DNA of 64,000 bases from Vanilla planifolia (taxonomy: Eukaryota; Streptophyta; Magnoliopsida; Asparagales; Orchidaceae). The stretch is from the NCBI GenBank assembly GCA_023846275.1, contig CM043874.1:24401630-24465629 (forward strand), given 5' to 3'. Shown piece after piece: positions 1-13,020 of the stretch. The notes under the pieces were generated by a model. It worked only from the letters and a program-made list of their open reading frames with translations, did not search any database and was not told the origin of the DNA. How positions within the stretch are numbered: the first letter of the stretch is position 1; each line of letters opens with the position of its first letter. A program made the translations under genes and the position numbers.

Positions 1-657
1 GAGTAACTGCATGATTTTAAGGAAGGGCATAATAGAGCAAGCCCAATCGTGTATGACAGAAGATTTAAATTGTTGGGAAGTCGAGTCCCTTGGTCCACAT
101 GGCAAATTCTTACCAAAGTGGAGATTTGTCAAAGACAAGAGAGAACCATGGTTGAGTTACACAATATAAATTTAAAAATTGATGCATCTAGCATCACATT
201 AAACAACTTTTGGTTTTCACTGCTGCAATATTTGACATGACACCTCAGCACTCTCTTTGCAAAACACTGGTCAGAGCTCTACCTATCACCCACCCACAAA
301 AAGTGGCTTCAAGGTTGTATCAAAATGCTGTAAACAGAAAAGTTTAATTGTAGCAGATTTTTTGGGAAATATAAGCAGCACAACAAGCCCTTAAACATCA
401 TCCGCTTGGCTTTCCTGAAGTTTCATTCCATGTATATCCTACTTTTTAGAAATGTTCCTCTTCAAAAATCTCATGATCTCTCTTAGAATTTCATTCATTA
501 AGTTACAAAGATAGCAAAAATCGAATTGAGTAGCATCATAAAAATTCATGGGACTGCAAATACAATGAATAAGAAAACTGCCAATGAAAAGGCTTTGCAA
601 ACACTGTTGCATAAGCACCAAATAAGCTAATTGAAATAGCATGGACAGAGAAAGTAC
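1..657 (-). other. Probable intron 2 of TEX1
   Basis: AT-rich sequence following the GT donor at 657 (minus strand). Translations of both strands gave no WD40 blade, so the next exon must lie beyond the left edge. The short open frames here resemble no known protein. Confidence 0.5.
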
Positions 658-985
658 ATGGCCATGAACATCGATATTCCAAATGCGGGCAGTGTGATCA
701 ACGGAGCCCGAGGCTAGCTTTGTACCCGTGCAATTCCACGCCACAGAATGCACCTTACATTGAGTATAAGCAAAACTTCAATCCACATCACATGAAAAAT
801 AATGAGTGCTAGATACCAAAATATGAACAAGGCAATTACTAGAGTGGAATTAAAAGGAACTAAGACGTAGTGTTTCAACGCGCGGACAGAGGAAAGTACA
901 GGGTTCAGAGCTACTCCACCTTCTTCTTGTGGCCCTGATACTCTTTGCTGGAAAGATTTTTGAAGTTAACAGGCGTCTCCTCCAT
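658..985 (-). CDS. TEX1: THO complex subunit 3 (TEX1/THO3), first two coding exons, partial
   Basis: WD40-repeat subunit of the nuclear THO/TREX complex, which couples transcription to mRNA export and in plants also supports small-RNA precursor processing. On the minus strand, exon 1 is 985..920 (22 codons, starting MEETPVNFKN and ending YQGHKKK) and exon 2 is 753..658 (32 codons, VHSVAWN...KLASGSVDHTARIWN...HGH). This is the conserved N-terminus and first WD blade of TEX1. Intron 1 (919..754, 166 nt) starts GTGGAG and ends TAAG; intron 2 starts GTACTT at 657. Both junctions are in phase 0 and fall within conserved residues. The ATG at 985 is the only start that gives the family's N-terminus. 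The remaining blades were not found in 1-657, so they should lie left of the window. A truncated copy cannot be excluded, but the two exons have no stop or frameshift. Confidence 0.85.
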
Positions 986-1500
986 CGCCTAAGCTTAGAC
1001 TGAGGTCGTTCTTCGCACGGAACAAATTGATCTCATGCAAGTTGCTGTGGAAGAGACTCGCAAATGCGACGCCGACTAATCTAATGGGTGTGCGTTTACC
1101 CGTAAAAACTGTATATTCACCTATAGAACACCCTGATGTTAATGTTAATTGTACACCGCTTCAATTTTAAAATATTACAAAATGACTACCTTAGTTAATT
1201 AAAAAATTAATCTGTAATTATCTATATGTTACCTTATTTTCAAAATTTTTTAAAACCAATGCAATAATTACTATACTTCCATTACAAAAATAATTGATTA
1301 ACACATTTAATATCATATTTTTTAGCGTTACTGAAATACAAAAAAAATATTTTTTATTACAACTTTTCTTTTTAAGAATGTAGTGAAAAATAATGTGTGC
1401 TAAGAAATTAGGATATTATTTGATAAAACCTCTTTCAGTTAAATATAAACTGTGTTAGAATAATTAGTAATAATAAGAATAAAAACTGCAAATCAAATCA
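986..1500. promoter_or_regulatory. TEX1 upstream region
   Basis: Holds the presumed 5' UTR and promoter of the minus-strand TEX1 gene. A TATA-like stretch (minus strand TATAGGTGAATATACAG) sits near 1108-1126, about 125-140 bp upstream of the ATG. Beyond about 1140 the DNA becomes very AT-rich with no recognisable gene. The assignment rests on position and the TATA-like motif only. Confidence 0.35.
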
Positions 1501-1950
1501 GCCCTGGCAATGGGCACTCTGGAGGCGAAGAAGTCGACGACCTTGGCTATGATGACGGGAAGCTTTCGATGATATGTGGAGGCGAACTTCTACCTCGGCC
1601 GGCGTCCTCCGAAGGAGATGTGGAGACCGATGGCCGGCGATGGGGACTTCGCGAACGATTGCCGGCTTCGACAATGGAGAATGGTTTCAGCGTCCGAGGT
1701 GCTTAGGAAGGTGACCAGAGAGGATGCTTTCGCAAACGGAGACTGGCATGGACGATAGAGAACGGCGGCCAGCGTCGGAAATGTGAAGAACGGTGGCAGG
1801 AGAGGCAGATTTCATTAACGGAGGTCTCCGTCTACGATGGGGAACAGACGACAGGTTTGGAGATGTGGATAACAATGTCCGGCGAGGGAGTTTTAGCGCC
1901 GGTAATAATCGAGAACAGCGTGCCGTGGAGCCGGTAATTTTTTTATGTAA
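1501..1950. other. GC-rich low-copy block of unknown origin
   Basis: An isolated GC-richer stretch in AT-rich surroundings. It repeats loose motifs such as GGCCGGCG and GAGAACGG(C/T)GG and has short open frames on both strands (60-62 codons). No protein family was recognised. It could be a transposon or LTR fragment, or the 5' end of an old gene copy. It ends in TTTAGGGTTTTTATTTTAG, which resembles telobox-containing plant promoter DNA. Confidence 0.3.
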
Positions 1951-2405
1951 CGGAATGCAACATGCTTAATTTTAAGTTTAGGGTTTTTATTTTAGTTTAG
2001 GCCATACATAAAATGTTTGAGGCGTCTAAAACCAAGTCTTACAAACAAATCATACCATATTAGCTCATCAGCCCCTCAAATCTTACATAAAGTATTAATT
2101 ACGAATGATAAGATAATAAAAAAAATTCCTAATTTTTTATATTATATTATTTTATTATCTTATATTCAAATCATAGCACATATATATTATTGAAATTCTA
2201 TAACTTAATTTCATATCATGTGTTTTTTAATTTTGTTTTTATCATTTTGTATATTATATTATTTTATTATGTTATATTCAAATCATAGCTCATGTCTTTC
2301 TTATATTATAATTTATTTAAAAAAATAAAATATATCACATTCATATATACATTTCATTCACATAATATATATAATATGAACTTCATAATATCATATTAAA
2401 TCAGA

Positions 2406-2434
<29 letters not shown>
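2406..2434. repeat. (TA)n microsatellite
   Basis: About 13 uninterrupted TA units in AT-rich intergenic DNA. Confidence 0.9.
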
Positions 2435-2438
<4 letters not shown>

Positions 2439-2622
2439 ATAATAAATGTAATTATACTAAAATAAATATATTTTTATAGATACATAATAATATTATATTT
2501 GAAAGATAATTAGTTTAATTTATCCATTTGATTTTCTTGAGAGTATTTGTTTTTTTTACTTTTATTTCTCTTTGATTTCCAACATAAAGATAATTATTGA
2601 TAAAGGTGCTTTCATTATTAAC

Positions 2623-3180
2623 ATATTCTTCATTTTAGTCAATTGTGATGCTGCGGTTGGTGACTCAATAGTTGATTTTGGTGTAGTTGTGAGAGACTGC
2701 TTGGGTAGACCTCTCATGGTGGCAGGTAAGAGGACGATCTCAGTGGCTGCTGACATGATGGAGGTCTAGGTCATTCTTTTGGCATTCGACCTTCTTAGGG
2801 GATCCCTTCCCCAGTATCGCGCCGTGGAGATCCAGTCTGATTCGATGACTACACTTCAGGTGGCTCGGGATATGGTTACCAACCCCAATGGGGAGGGGGT
2901 GTTAGCTGTTACTCTTCAGTATGTTAGGGATATGGAGGCTCTCCGGTTTTCTCACATCCACAGGGAGGGGAACGAGCCTGCTGACTGGGTTCCCCGTGAT
3001 GCTTGTCTTCATGAGTTTGTTTGGGTTCCTGGGGGATCTCTTCCCCAACCTCTCCTCAAACTTATGTTGTCTGATTTTTTGTTTGATCCCCCTTGAGGAT
3101 CTTACTGTAAAACCTGTGTGGCATTGTCACCTTTGATATAATGATATATCATTTTCAAAAAAAAAATATTCTTCATTTTA
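2623..3180 (+). mobile_element. 5'-truncated L1-type LINE insertion with 15-bp TSD
   Basis: The insertion body is 2638-3165. It is flanked by a perfect 15-bp direct repeat, ATATTCTTCATTTTA, at 2623-2637 and 3166-3180, and ends in an A-tract (about 3157-3165) immediately before the right copy. This is the standard mark of target-primed reverse transcription followed by 5' truncation. The body holds only the C-terminal RNase H domain of the LINE polyprotein and a short 3' UTR. It is on the plus strand in intergenic DNA. Confidence 0.92.
2641..3096 (+). pseudogene. RNase H domain (RVT_3-like) of a plant LINE, broken by one stop
   Basis: One reading frame resembles the type-I RNase H domain of plant L1 retrotransposons. 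The four acidic positions expected of the family can all be seen: Asp in NCDAAVGD, Glu in ADMMEV, Asp in IQSDSMT, and Asp in HIHREGNEPADW. The frame is split by a TAG at 2767-2769, directly after MEV, and reopens into VILLAFDLLRG. It ends at the natural stop (FDPP-stop, 3094-3096). No reverse transcriptase or endonuclease is present, because the insertion is 5'-truncated. It cannot mobilise itself. Confidence 0.85.
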
Positions 3181-4296
3181 AGCTAACTATATTTTGCTCA
3201 GTTTGTAAAACATTATTTTTCTACCAAAATTATAACTAATTGAACCTTTTGATTTCTCTCATTAGTTGTCAACAACAATAACATCTACTTATTAAAGTTT
3301 TCTTGTCATGCCTTCACCCACACCAATGTGAGAAAATGACATTTAAATACACTACAACATAACATTAATCTATTTTTTATCAAAATTAAATTAAAATTCA
3401 TAAATTAAACGAATATAATCTTTATTATAAATTATTTATTTTTCATATGCAATATTCATAATAATAATATAGCTTCATAATTTACATAACATATGCAATA
3501 ATATTCACTAACCATATAAACATGTAAACTAAGAACAACATCAAAATCATAAATCATAATAATTAAGTCTACGTAATCCATAGTTAACCAATCCATAAAA
3601 TACATTACATATGCTCTCTCTCGAATATAATAGGTGTTGATACATCTAACAAGGAAATGATATATTATAATTATACCATATACTCATATGTTAAATCACA
3701 ACATTAAATTAAGATATTATACATATACTCAAGGTATAGTCGAATCATTATTCCTACTTTGATCCATATCTTAGTGTAGTGAACCTAATTGACTTATGAT
3801 ATAAATATAGAAAATAAGTCTTAATAAAATTTAATAGATAAATTATAAATAAGCAGATAACATAATAATAAATGCAAGCAATATTGACATAATAGCTCAA
3901 GTAATAAATGACATAAGTTTAATAAGCCATATCGGTTATAAATAGTAAAAAAAAATGATCTCACTTACTTCACTTTTATTCTTCATTTTATTCTTTTTTA
4001 ATATTTATTTAGTTTTTTTTTTCTCAACTAATTTCTTTTCTCAATTAGGGCCCTATTTCACTAATAATTTTGCTCAAATATAAATTTATATCTGTATCAA
4101 TATCCATTAGAAGATTTTTAATAGGTAAACATTCACTCAAACATATATCAATATATTGACATCATATCATCCTCATTAATATAGCTTTAGAAATCACACC
4201 CATCTACTACAATCACAAAGGTAAGTAAATAATAATATCTCCAGCATAAGCCATACAAACCACACTTAGCCACCTTATTAATGTGAAGACAATTGG
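3181..4296. other. AT-rich intergenic DNA
   Basis: No gene, RNA or clear repeat was recognised; long AT-rich runs with stops in all frames. Confidence 0.5.
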
Positions 4297-5785
4297 TGAT
4301 GTACGATAATATGCTAAAACCTATTTTAGTTCATAAATAATCAAGAAAGACTTAGGTTCAAGAATATATATTTACATAGGGATACATAAAGGTATTGTAA
4401 ATTTAGAATTAAAATTCTTATGATCGTCGGGCAAGTAAGAATTTTTCCAAAAGCTAAATACTTGCACAAATTTTAACAAAAAGAATCTTAGCTTAAAAGA
4501 AATTTGGTTTTAAACAACACACCCAAGTACTCATATTAGTATTAAAGTAATAAGATATACATACAAGTAAAGTTTATAGAAGAACAAACAAGAATTCACA
4601 TTATCACATGTACTAACAAGAGAGTTTGATGCGACGAATAAAATTTTTGAAATATGAAATAAAGCAACTATAGACTTCTTGGTAATTTAATACTTTTGTA
4701 GATGTTGGATAATGGATCGAGATCTTTTCTTTTAAGCCTCTCGCTCGCCTTCCAAAGACACCTGTAGAATTACATCATCGAATATCGCACATTTAACACA
4801 TTTGTATAACATAAGCTTAGTGACAGTACTTTGTTATCTCATTCAAAAGTTTATCATTTATCACATGATAAGCATCTCTATTTATAGAGATCTCAATGAT
4901 GTAATAATAATTTATTAATTTAAAAATACAAAATGACATTTGAAATACAAAAAGATATATTTATAGAGTTCTAAAAAAGATTTCAGAATTCAAAAATTCA
5001 CCAAAATTACAAATAAATATTTTAAATTTTGCCCAAAAATATAAAAAAACTAACTTAAAAGCTACAAAATTAATTAAATTAAGCGGTTCATAAATAGTAT
5101 GCGTTTAGAGTGACGATAATGACAAATGACGAGGTGGCGAGCAACAAGAACAATGTAGATGGAGAGGCACGTGACACCTTGAGTCCAGTTTTCTGGGTTG
5201 ACGTGGGTCGAAGTTAATTAGCGTAGGTTAACGAGTCGGCATATGCGTTTTGGGTCAGGCACAGATCAAGTAGGCAGAGTGGGTTGACACAGGCTAAGGG
5301 GTCATGTAGGTCAATGCGATTGACATGAGGTGCGTAGGTCGGTGCAGGCAACAACATCGAAGCTAACAGTGATGGGATAGTGGCAAACAATGACAAAGAC
5401 ATCGGACAGTGACGGGAATAGTCCTAACTAAATTTTTAGCTCTTTTGAAGTCATTTTTACTAAAATTTGCATAAACAAAATTGTGGGACTATTGAAAGGA
5501 TTATTAGTACTAAATATAAAGCTAAAAATATCTAAAATATTATCAATTATTCTTCAAATAACTAAAACAAAACTATAAAAACAAATAACTTAATAAACTA
5601 TTGAAAGCAAACTAAAATATATAATAAATAAGGGTCAACTATAATTGACCCTCACAATAACAATGATAATAGAGACTAATAAGAATAAGAGAGGCTAATC
5701 TTGGCACAATTTAGAGTTCAAATAAGACTAGTATGCCTCTAAGTAGAAACTCTACATGATATACTAGGCACTACTATGTTAACCA
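4297..5785 (-). mobile_element. Minus-strand chromovirus LTR, probable solo LTR
   Basis: This is the reverse complement of the LTRs of the 20.9-27.8 kb element. It begins TGATGTACGATAATATG, matching the reversed LTR end TGATGCAGGATGATATG. It closes with CTAAGTAGAAACTCTACATG, matching the reversed LTR start. Its length (about 1.49 kb) fits the 1.58-kb reference LTRs. No polypurine tract or internal pol sequence was recognised on the right, so a solo LTR is likelier than a complete element. The flanks ATTGG and GTGAC do not match as a TSD, so the exact ends are uncertain by a few bases. Confidence 0.75.
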
Positions 5786-6705
5786 GTGACAACTCTTTAA
5801 GCGGCCCTAGGGTCTTATAGGCATAACTTATCATATCATCTAGTATTATCTTATATTATAATATGGTTTAAAACTATACTCAATCATCTTACATAGAGTT
5901 ATAGTAACAAATATACCATGTGTTTGGGTACAACACTCAAGCTAAGAAATAATATCATAAGAAAAACACATCTTTCTTTTTGTTATAACTTGGCACATTA
6001 TAGTGTATAAACCTCACATAGTTTAATGGATCATGTAAGTCATTGAAGTATTGGATTATTATATTAAGTCATTATGTTGTGATTAGTTTTAAACACATCA
6101 TATGATTCATCTTGGTTTATTCATCATAAGCATTATTTCTTCTTATGTTAACATATTGTACATTATTTATTAATGTACTATAAATTTTTCTCAAGTTTTC
6201 ATATGTCTTTTCATTTGGTTCAATTGCAGTTTATAGATAGTCTATCACATTACATGTTCAGGTCAACGTGATATGCGTAACATTTCACTATATTGTACTA
6301 ATATCCTCAATTCTAGTTCAAGTGTTATTTTCCTACACCTAATGTATTGTATGATGGGTTTATCTATCATATGTTAAGACTATTTTAATGGTCATAATTT
6401 TAAAAATTTTTATATTCAATCAAGACTTCTTATAATAAGTATTATGTATAAAATAAGTAACAAATAGAATCAAACAATAGTACAACATGTGTGTGTTTTT
6501 TTAAAATATCTACTCATGCTCATTGCCTAAGTTATTTAATTTTCCTAAGTTTTACTTCCTATGTGATACACATGTTTGGAATGTTTTCATAGGCTTTCAA
6601 ACCTATTTTTTTATCATGTATTCTATTCTTTTTAAATTTGATATTTTAAGTTGTCAATTTCTTATTTTTTTCACCCTATGACTTTAGCTACTCTAATATG
6701 CTTCT
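5786..6705. other. AT-rich intergenic DNA
   Basis: No coding region was recognised. It adjoins the reversed LTR on its left but has no readable gag or pol. Confidence 0.45.
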
Positions 6706-8835
6706 TATAACAACCCTCATTACCCTTCTTGAGTTTGATGCCACACCATCTAATTCTTTTTACTTCCCTTAATCCTTTTGTTTTGAGAACTTCTTTTGAA
6801 ATCAAATATAATTTCAAAACCATTTGCATGCTCAAAGTTTGAAACCTACTTTAAAACCATAATAGAAGTAATTTAATTTCTTTTTAAGGAAAACCAATAT
6901 GAACAAAGTAAAACAAGTTCATATTTCTTAATAAAACCATAAGTTTAGACAACTAAATCAAAATACTAATCAAGTCAATTCCATAATAGACACATAAGGC
7001 ATAACAATATGTTTATAGTAAACACAAACATATGAACTATTCTCATTATTCTCCAATAGCCCCATGTTATGTCTCATCTTGACATTAAGTTTTAAGACAT
7101 AAATAGGTTAAGTCAACTTTCATTAGCTTAATAGTAAACTCATGTATATATATAGAAAATAAGCAATGTTTAAGTCATATCACATACTAGGATAATTCAA
7201 TATAATAAAAATAAATATAACAAGTGATGAGCTATAGAATAAAATATTATTTATGTTTCAAATTACTTAGTCTCCAGTTATAATAACATATAAGCTCCTC
7301 TAATTATCTTTTATTTATCTTTTTCAAATTTCTTTTAGTTAGATTAAGGTCTTTTTCATAACATATTGACTATGCTTTCCCAACACACACATTTCGAGTA
7401 AAACAACCATAATGGATCACTCATTTGATTCATCTCTAAATCACATCATTCTAAAATAGAAATTATCACTTTAAACAATAATTCATTATTTCATATTTAG
7501 AATCATACTTTTTGTTTAATAATTTTTGTTTTTATTGTCCTTTCTTTTCACTATTCCTTTCTAATTCTAAATCAATTCAATTAAATGATCATCATCATAA
7601 GTTAGCATTTTTTTATTATATGTTATCAATTAATATTGAAAAAAGTTAAAATAATAATATGTTGAGTCAAATAAAGTACATCTCATGTTAAATAAAAAAT
7701 TAACAAACACAGTAATCATCCTTAAGTTGATTATTTTGATTTATTTTTTATATAAGCTTCAAATAATATTATATCAAATAGATGCATAGATGTACAAGCC
7801 TATCTTAATTCTTAATTATAGTAGGCTTGCCCTAAAATAGATTTCAAAAGTCATGCCATTATTCTTTTTTTTCCTTCTCCAATGCTATAATACACACTAC
7901 AATACTTGCTATACTACTCTCAATTCCACTCAATTCTCAATCTACTTCTTACGAATTTCATCTAAAGACTTAGAAGCAACTCCTCTCTCTCTCTCTCTAT
8001 CCTCTAATCTCTTGATCAAGTTATTTACTTCTCTCAAATTTTAAAAAATTTACTCATCAAATATTGCTTTCTTATTTATACAAATTCCAATGCATCATCC
8101 CTCTCTAAATAATCACACCTCTTCATTTAGACAACTTCTCACCTTCCACATTTTGATTGCCAATGATTCCCCATTGATTAAGCTATCATTACTTAGAGTC
8201 CTCAATTGATGCAAATAAGTTAAAAATTAGGGGTTTTAATGAATTAATTAAATTTCCAATTCAATTAAACCTAGAAAACCTAAATTCTTTATATTTTTAA
8301 TGAATTCAATCTCCAAAAATTCACTAGCTAATTTTGTTTAAATTTTCACTCATCAATCAAATTTTACAATTTTTTACAACATTTAGTATTTATAATAATT
8401 TTATAAATTTAAATCCTTAAAAATAATTATTTAATAATTAAAATCATCTTCAATTTTTAATTCCTTGGTCATCACACTTCTTTTTTATGCAAAAATAATT
8501 ATTATCAAGCACTAAGTCATAATAAATTTTCATAATATTTTAAGTCCATTTAATATTTTATTAATTTTTTTATATATTTTTAAACCTTTAAATAAACTCA
8601 TATTAGTTCTTAAAAAATTTAAATTTTCTTTAACTTTGTTTTATTAACTATTAGTTAATTTATATACTTAAAATTTTCAGCTCATTCCCCTCCTTCAAGT
8701 AATGTAGCTCATTTTAGAGATCTATGATTCATCCCAAAATTTAAAATTAATATTAAAAAATTCTAAAAAAAATTAATAAATTAAAAATTTCCAATAAATA
8801 AAATGAATTTTATTTTTTCCATTTGGGATGTTATA
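6706..8835. mobile_element. Possible decayed LTR-like block
   Basis: Starts TATAACAACCCTCATTACCC and ends GGGATGTTATA, giving short inverted ends (TATAAC...GTTATA). The ends resemble plant gypsy LTR termini of the TGTAACA-CCC...GGG-TGTTACA type after C-to-T decay. Length about 2.13 kb, non-coding, with a CT microsatellite near 7981-8000. No target-site duplication was found, so this could be coincidence in AT-rich DNA. Confidence 0.3.
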
Positions 8836-9731
8836 GTATGATAGCTAGAGAAACGACTAAGTTCAACAAAGAAGGAATAAGAAGTATTTAAAAAAAAGGA
8901 AAAAACAAAGAAGAGCAAGATTGAAAGGAGGCTTGTGTCGACAAAGAAGTTCAACTTTGATTAAATCCTTGTAGATGGGGTGGAGAAACATAGTAATGTA
9001 TGCTTCTCCAAGAGATTTACATGCTCCTTTAGCTTCAAATTTGGCACTATATATTTCAATAATCAAGTAACGGAGAAGCTTTGTTAGAGAATTAAGAGAA
9101 TTTTGATTTAGTGTACTAGCAAAGCATGGTGTTTTTTTACTTAAATTAGAGATTTTATGTTATATAGGTGGTGGAAGATTATAACATTACTATTTATTTG
9201 AAGCTTAAAGGTCAATTGAGTAATAAATAGAGAGAATTTTATTGTTTCTCGCCTCTATCTTATGGATTACTTATGATACAAAGATTTATGATGCATATGT
9301 TCTAATAGATGGTACATCAAGTTTAAGATTATGATACTTGGGAACCTAAATGGATATTTTGTTGAGTTAAATGACAATCTAATGTGCACAATGCTTAAGC
9401 TAATGTATGGTACATTATAGTTAATTTGTGAAAAAATAAGAAATACAAGATTTGAGAAATTTTGAGTGTTTTGCTAATCAAACAAATCTAATTAAGGAAA
9501 AATAATATTAAATTAATAAAATTATATTAAGTTCTACATAATTTTTCTTTTGTGAGAAAATAAACGGAAAAATAATTTAATCAACACAATCCTTAAAAAA
9601 CTAGTAAATGAATTTTAATTAATTATAATGTAACTTTTGTTGATAATTATGAAAATGTATATTCAAGCATGTTATCATGACATTCTTTACAAATGTATTT
9701 ATGTTTTGATGATAAATGTGGAGTATAATTG

Positions 9732-9779
<48 letters not shown>

Positions 9780-11878
9780 ATATAAAATATTCTATAAACT
9801 ATAATTATTAGAATATAAGAAGCAAGAAAAATGCTAGAGAATAAAAGAGAAAAATGAATAAATATTATGATAGACTACATGAGTCTCATGTGCACAACAC
9901 TTATAATGGTATAATGTTATGATATGTCATATAACATTATTAGATATCGTGATATGAAAAAAAAAGAATAGTAAAATGTGATTTTTTTAAAACATTATCT
10001 TATGATTTTCCATTACATATGATGAGTTATTGGCACATGATGTTGGTCTTGATTAGAATTGGTCATATGTTATGCTATGAGTTAATATCAGAGACCTTCT
10101 CCATATTGTTAGTAATTTGTATATAACTTGATATACAAAATTAATATAATTGAGATATTCTAAGATATTATTAGTGTAAGGACTAGACAAGTTATAAAAA
10201 AGAGATGAATATGCCTTTTAATAAATGAGTTTTGTAAACCAACAATTATTCAACTAATTGATCTTTTGAAATCATTACTTAGAATTTAAAGCATGATATT
10301 ATTGAATAAAAAACACTTAAAATAAATGAGAATAAGTAAAATAAATAAGAACAAGTAAATAATGCACATGATAATTTTAAATAATTTGACTACCAACATG
10401 AGATCTACAAACTCAATTAGGCTTCCATTAAATCATTACCTTTTGGCACACAACAAGTAGGTTACACACTCTAATAACACTTTGATCAACATTAATCAAT
10501 TGATACTCACACAAGCTTACAAACACAGGCCAATCATGGCCACAACAAAGCTAACAGCTTGAATAAATCACAATAGCTAAAATAAGATAACATGTAATAC
10601 TTGAAATCTTTTAATATAATAACTTATGCTTTATATCTTTAAAAAATAGTGGCACAATGGCTAAATGAATTAAATAAGAAATTACCAATAAACAATATTT
10701 GAGAAAGTGATGTTAAACTAAGGAAGAAAGATGTTGTAGTTATGCATTAATGTTATGATAAAAAAATGAATAGAGATTATTGAGAGTTTGAGCCAATCAA
10801 TGATTTTTCTATTGAATAATTAGTTTGTTCTATTTGGAATATACTTCTATTTATATCCTTAGATAACATCTTATTGAATAAAGTAAGAGTAATAGTTATA
10901 TTTGCTTTTTAAAGTAATTAGACTAGTTGTTACAAATTATGCTGACTATTTATACAAATATGATCAATAAAATTTTAACACACAATTTATCTGACTCTTA
11001 CATTTTAGTTACATAATTTTTTTATAATAAAATTATGATACAAATGAACTTATTATATGAAATAGAATTTTAACACATTTTGTTGGTTTTCAGATCTTTA
11101 TACTAGACAATCATTAAGATCTTACAAGTATAATATATTCATTATTCATGTTCCAAATGATTATATGAGTCTGATAAGTAGATCTTTATCGTATAATTAA
11201 TTTTTACACATTAAGCTAGCTCTTGGGATTTTTTTGTATGAAACATGATCATAACAGTACGATAGTATTTTAGTTGACACATTGTATCTTAACAAAAGAA
11301 TCATACTTATATGATAAATAATATAATATTTGTATGATAATATTATAACATACCTTATGTCCTTTAGACTATTTGTGAAAAGAAAAGAAATAAATCACAT
11401 AGATACAACATACTTCTTATTATTATATGATATACAAGTTATAAGAATACAAAAAATAGAAGTTGAACTCATACATATATGATACAATGTACAACCAAAC
11501 AATAATTGATTATTTTAAGTTAAACATATTGTTATATCAACACAATGAAAGACATTGTATATGTTTAGCCAAATTATGGTTTAATCAAAACTTGAATTAC
11601 GAGAGAAAATAATATTCATACATATATGGATAAGATATAAATACCGCACATATGAGAGCTCAACTCTCAAAATACATATAGAAATCATAAAAGCTTGATA
11701 CTTTATATAACCAAGCTCACACTTCACATTTTTAAATTAAATGATCATTGCATTTGCACGATAAGACCATCATACGTATATGAAGCCTTTATAATTTTAA
11801 CTTCTAGAAATATAAGCCAAAAACAAAATCATACAAATATGATAATAGTCATTGTATTATACGATCATAAGGTAGTGA
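8836..11878. other. AT-rich intergenic DNA with recurring GTATGAT/ATCATAC words
   Basis: No gene was recognised. Stretches around 9900-10150 and 11100-11850 are dense in words such as TATGAT, ATCATA and ATATGATACAA. Similar wording recurs at 54.1-54.5 and 56.1-56.7 kb, which suggests an undefined repeat family. Confidence 0.35.
9732..9775. repeat. (TA)n(TG)n compound microsatellite
   Basis: About 7 TA units followed by about 15 TG units. Confidence 0.92.
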
Positions 11879-12747
11879 AAAACTGTTACACCCCATTTTT
11901 CCTAGGCTGATTTTTGGCATACATTTTTTTTTTTTACATATAGACAGCTCAGATCGTCCCATACCAACCTGAGTAGCCTACGAAAAACATAGGATATAAC
12001 ACATCATTACACACCTACTTTCCTTAACAATGTGGATCCCATCTCCCGGGTACACCGTCAACTCAGGATTCATGACTCCTGAATTAACAGATGGACTCGC
12101 GCAATGTTACTCCTACTAGACCCAATACTCCTATCCCATACCGATAGGAGAACCGATCTAATAGAAGTCTGAACCCCCATGATAAGTTCCATAGTCATGT
12201 AATGACCTCACCATCAAAAAAAGATATATAACATCCACATAATAAATATATAAATATGGCACTCCACACACCATAGCACCAAAACAAGAAGTAAGACAGT
12301 GAATGGAAACTACATCACAAGAATAAGATCCAAGTCCAACAAGTGCAACATCATCCAACCAGATACATAAGTCAGATTCATCCTCACACAATACCTGACA
12401 TAAGAATAATAGTCACACTGAATACATCCAATAGTATTAATCACACTAACCAAAATGTCTCAAAAATCACAGATCAGATATCCTCCACTAGCCTGCTGAC
12501 CACGATCCCACCTAATCTGGGTGGCGTCAAGTCTGCCGAGCCGCTGGAAAATATAGATAATAAAGGAATGAGCTACGCCCAGTAGGAAAGATAACTAGTA
12601 AAACTCACATGCAAGAGAAGGATAATAGCAAGAGTATAGGAATACAGCATAACAATGTAAGGTGGAAAGGCACTCTCAGTTCCAAACTCCGACCAACCAC
12701 AGTCACCCCAATCACACCAGAGTAGCTCTCCTCTGGGCTTCCAGGTA

Positions 12748-13020
12748 GCATGCCAGTGGGATCGCCCATCTCGAAACATGCATGGCGCTTAGGCAAAGCA
12801 TGCCAGTGGGATACGCCCATCTCGAAACACGCATCATAACGCCTAGCACCCGACACCGCAGCGTCTATGTAGCATGCCAGTGGGATTGCCCATCTCGAAA
12901 CACGCATGGCGCCTAGGCAAAGCATGCCAGTGGGATTGCCCATCTCGAAACACGCATCACAACCTAGCCTGGGGTTCCAGGTAGCATGCCAGTGGGATAC
13001 GCCCACTCGAAACACGCATG
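12748..13020. repeat. Five-copy minisatellite, core GCATGCCAGTGGGAT
   Basis: The core GCATGCCAGTGGGAT followed by (AC/T)GCCCATCTCGAAACACGCAT occurs at 12748, 12798, 12872, 12922 and 12984. The spacing is uneven (50, 74, 50 and 62 bp), which suggests units of two lengths. The fifth copy lacks one TC in the CCCATCTCG part. It lies inside the solo LTR. Confidence 0.9.

Noticed and set aside
8863..9066. Minus-strand 67-codon frame with a protein-like start (SAKFEAKGACKSLGEAYITM)
   Set aside because: The first two thirds look like a real protein fragment, but I cannot name the family. There is no start context or splice partner, and it runs into low-complexity Phe/Leu. It could be a captured exon or chance.
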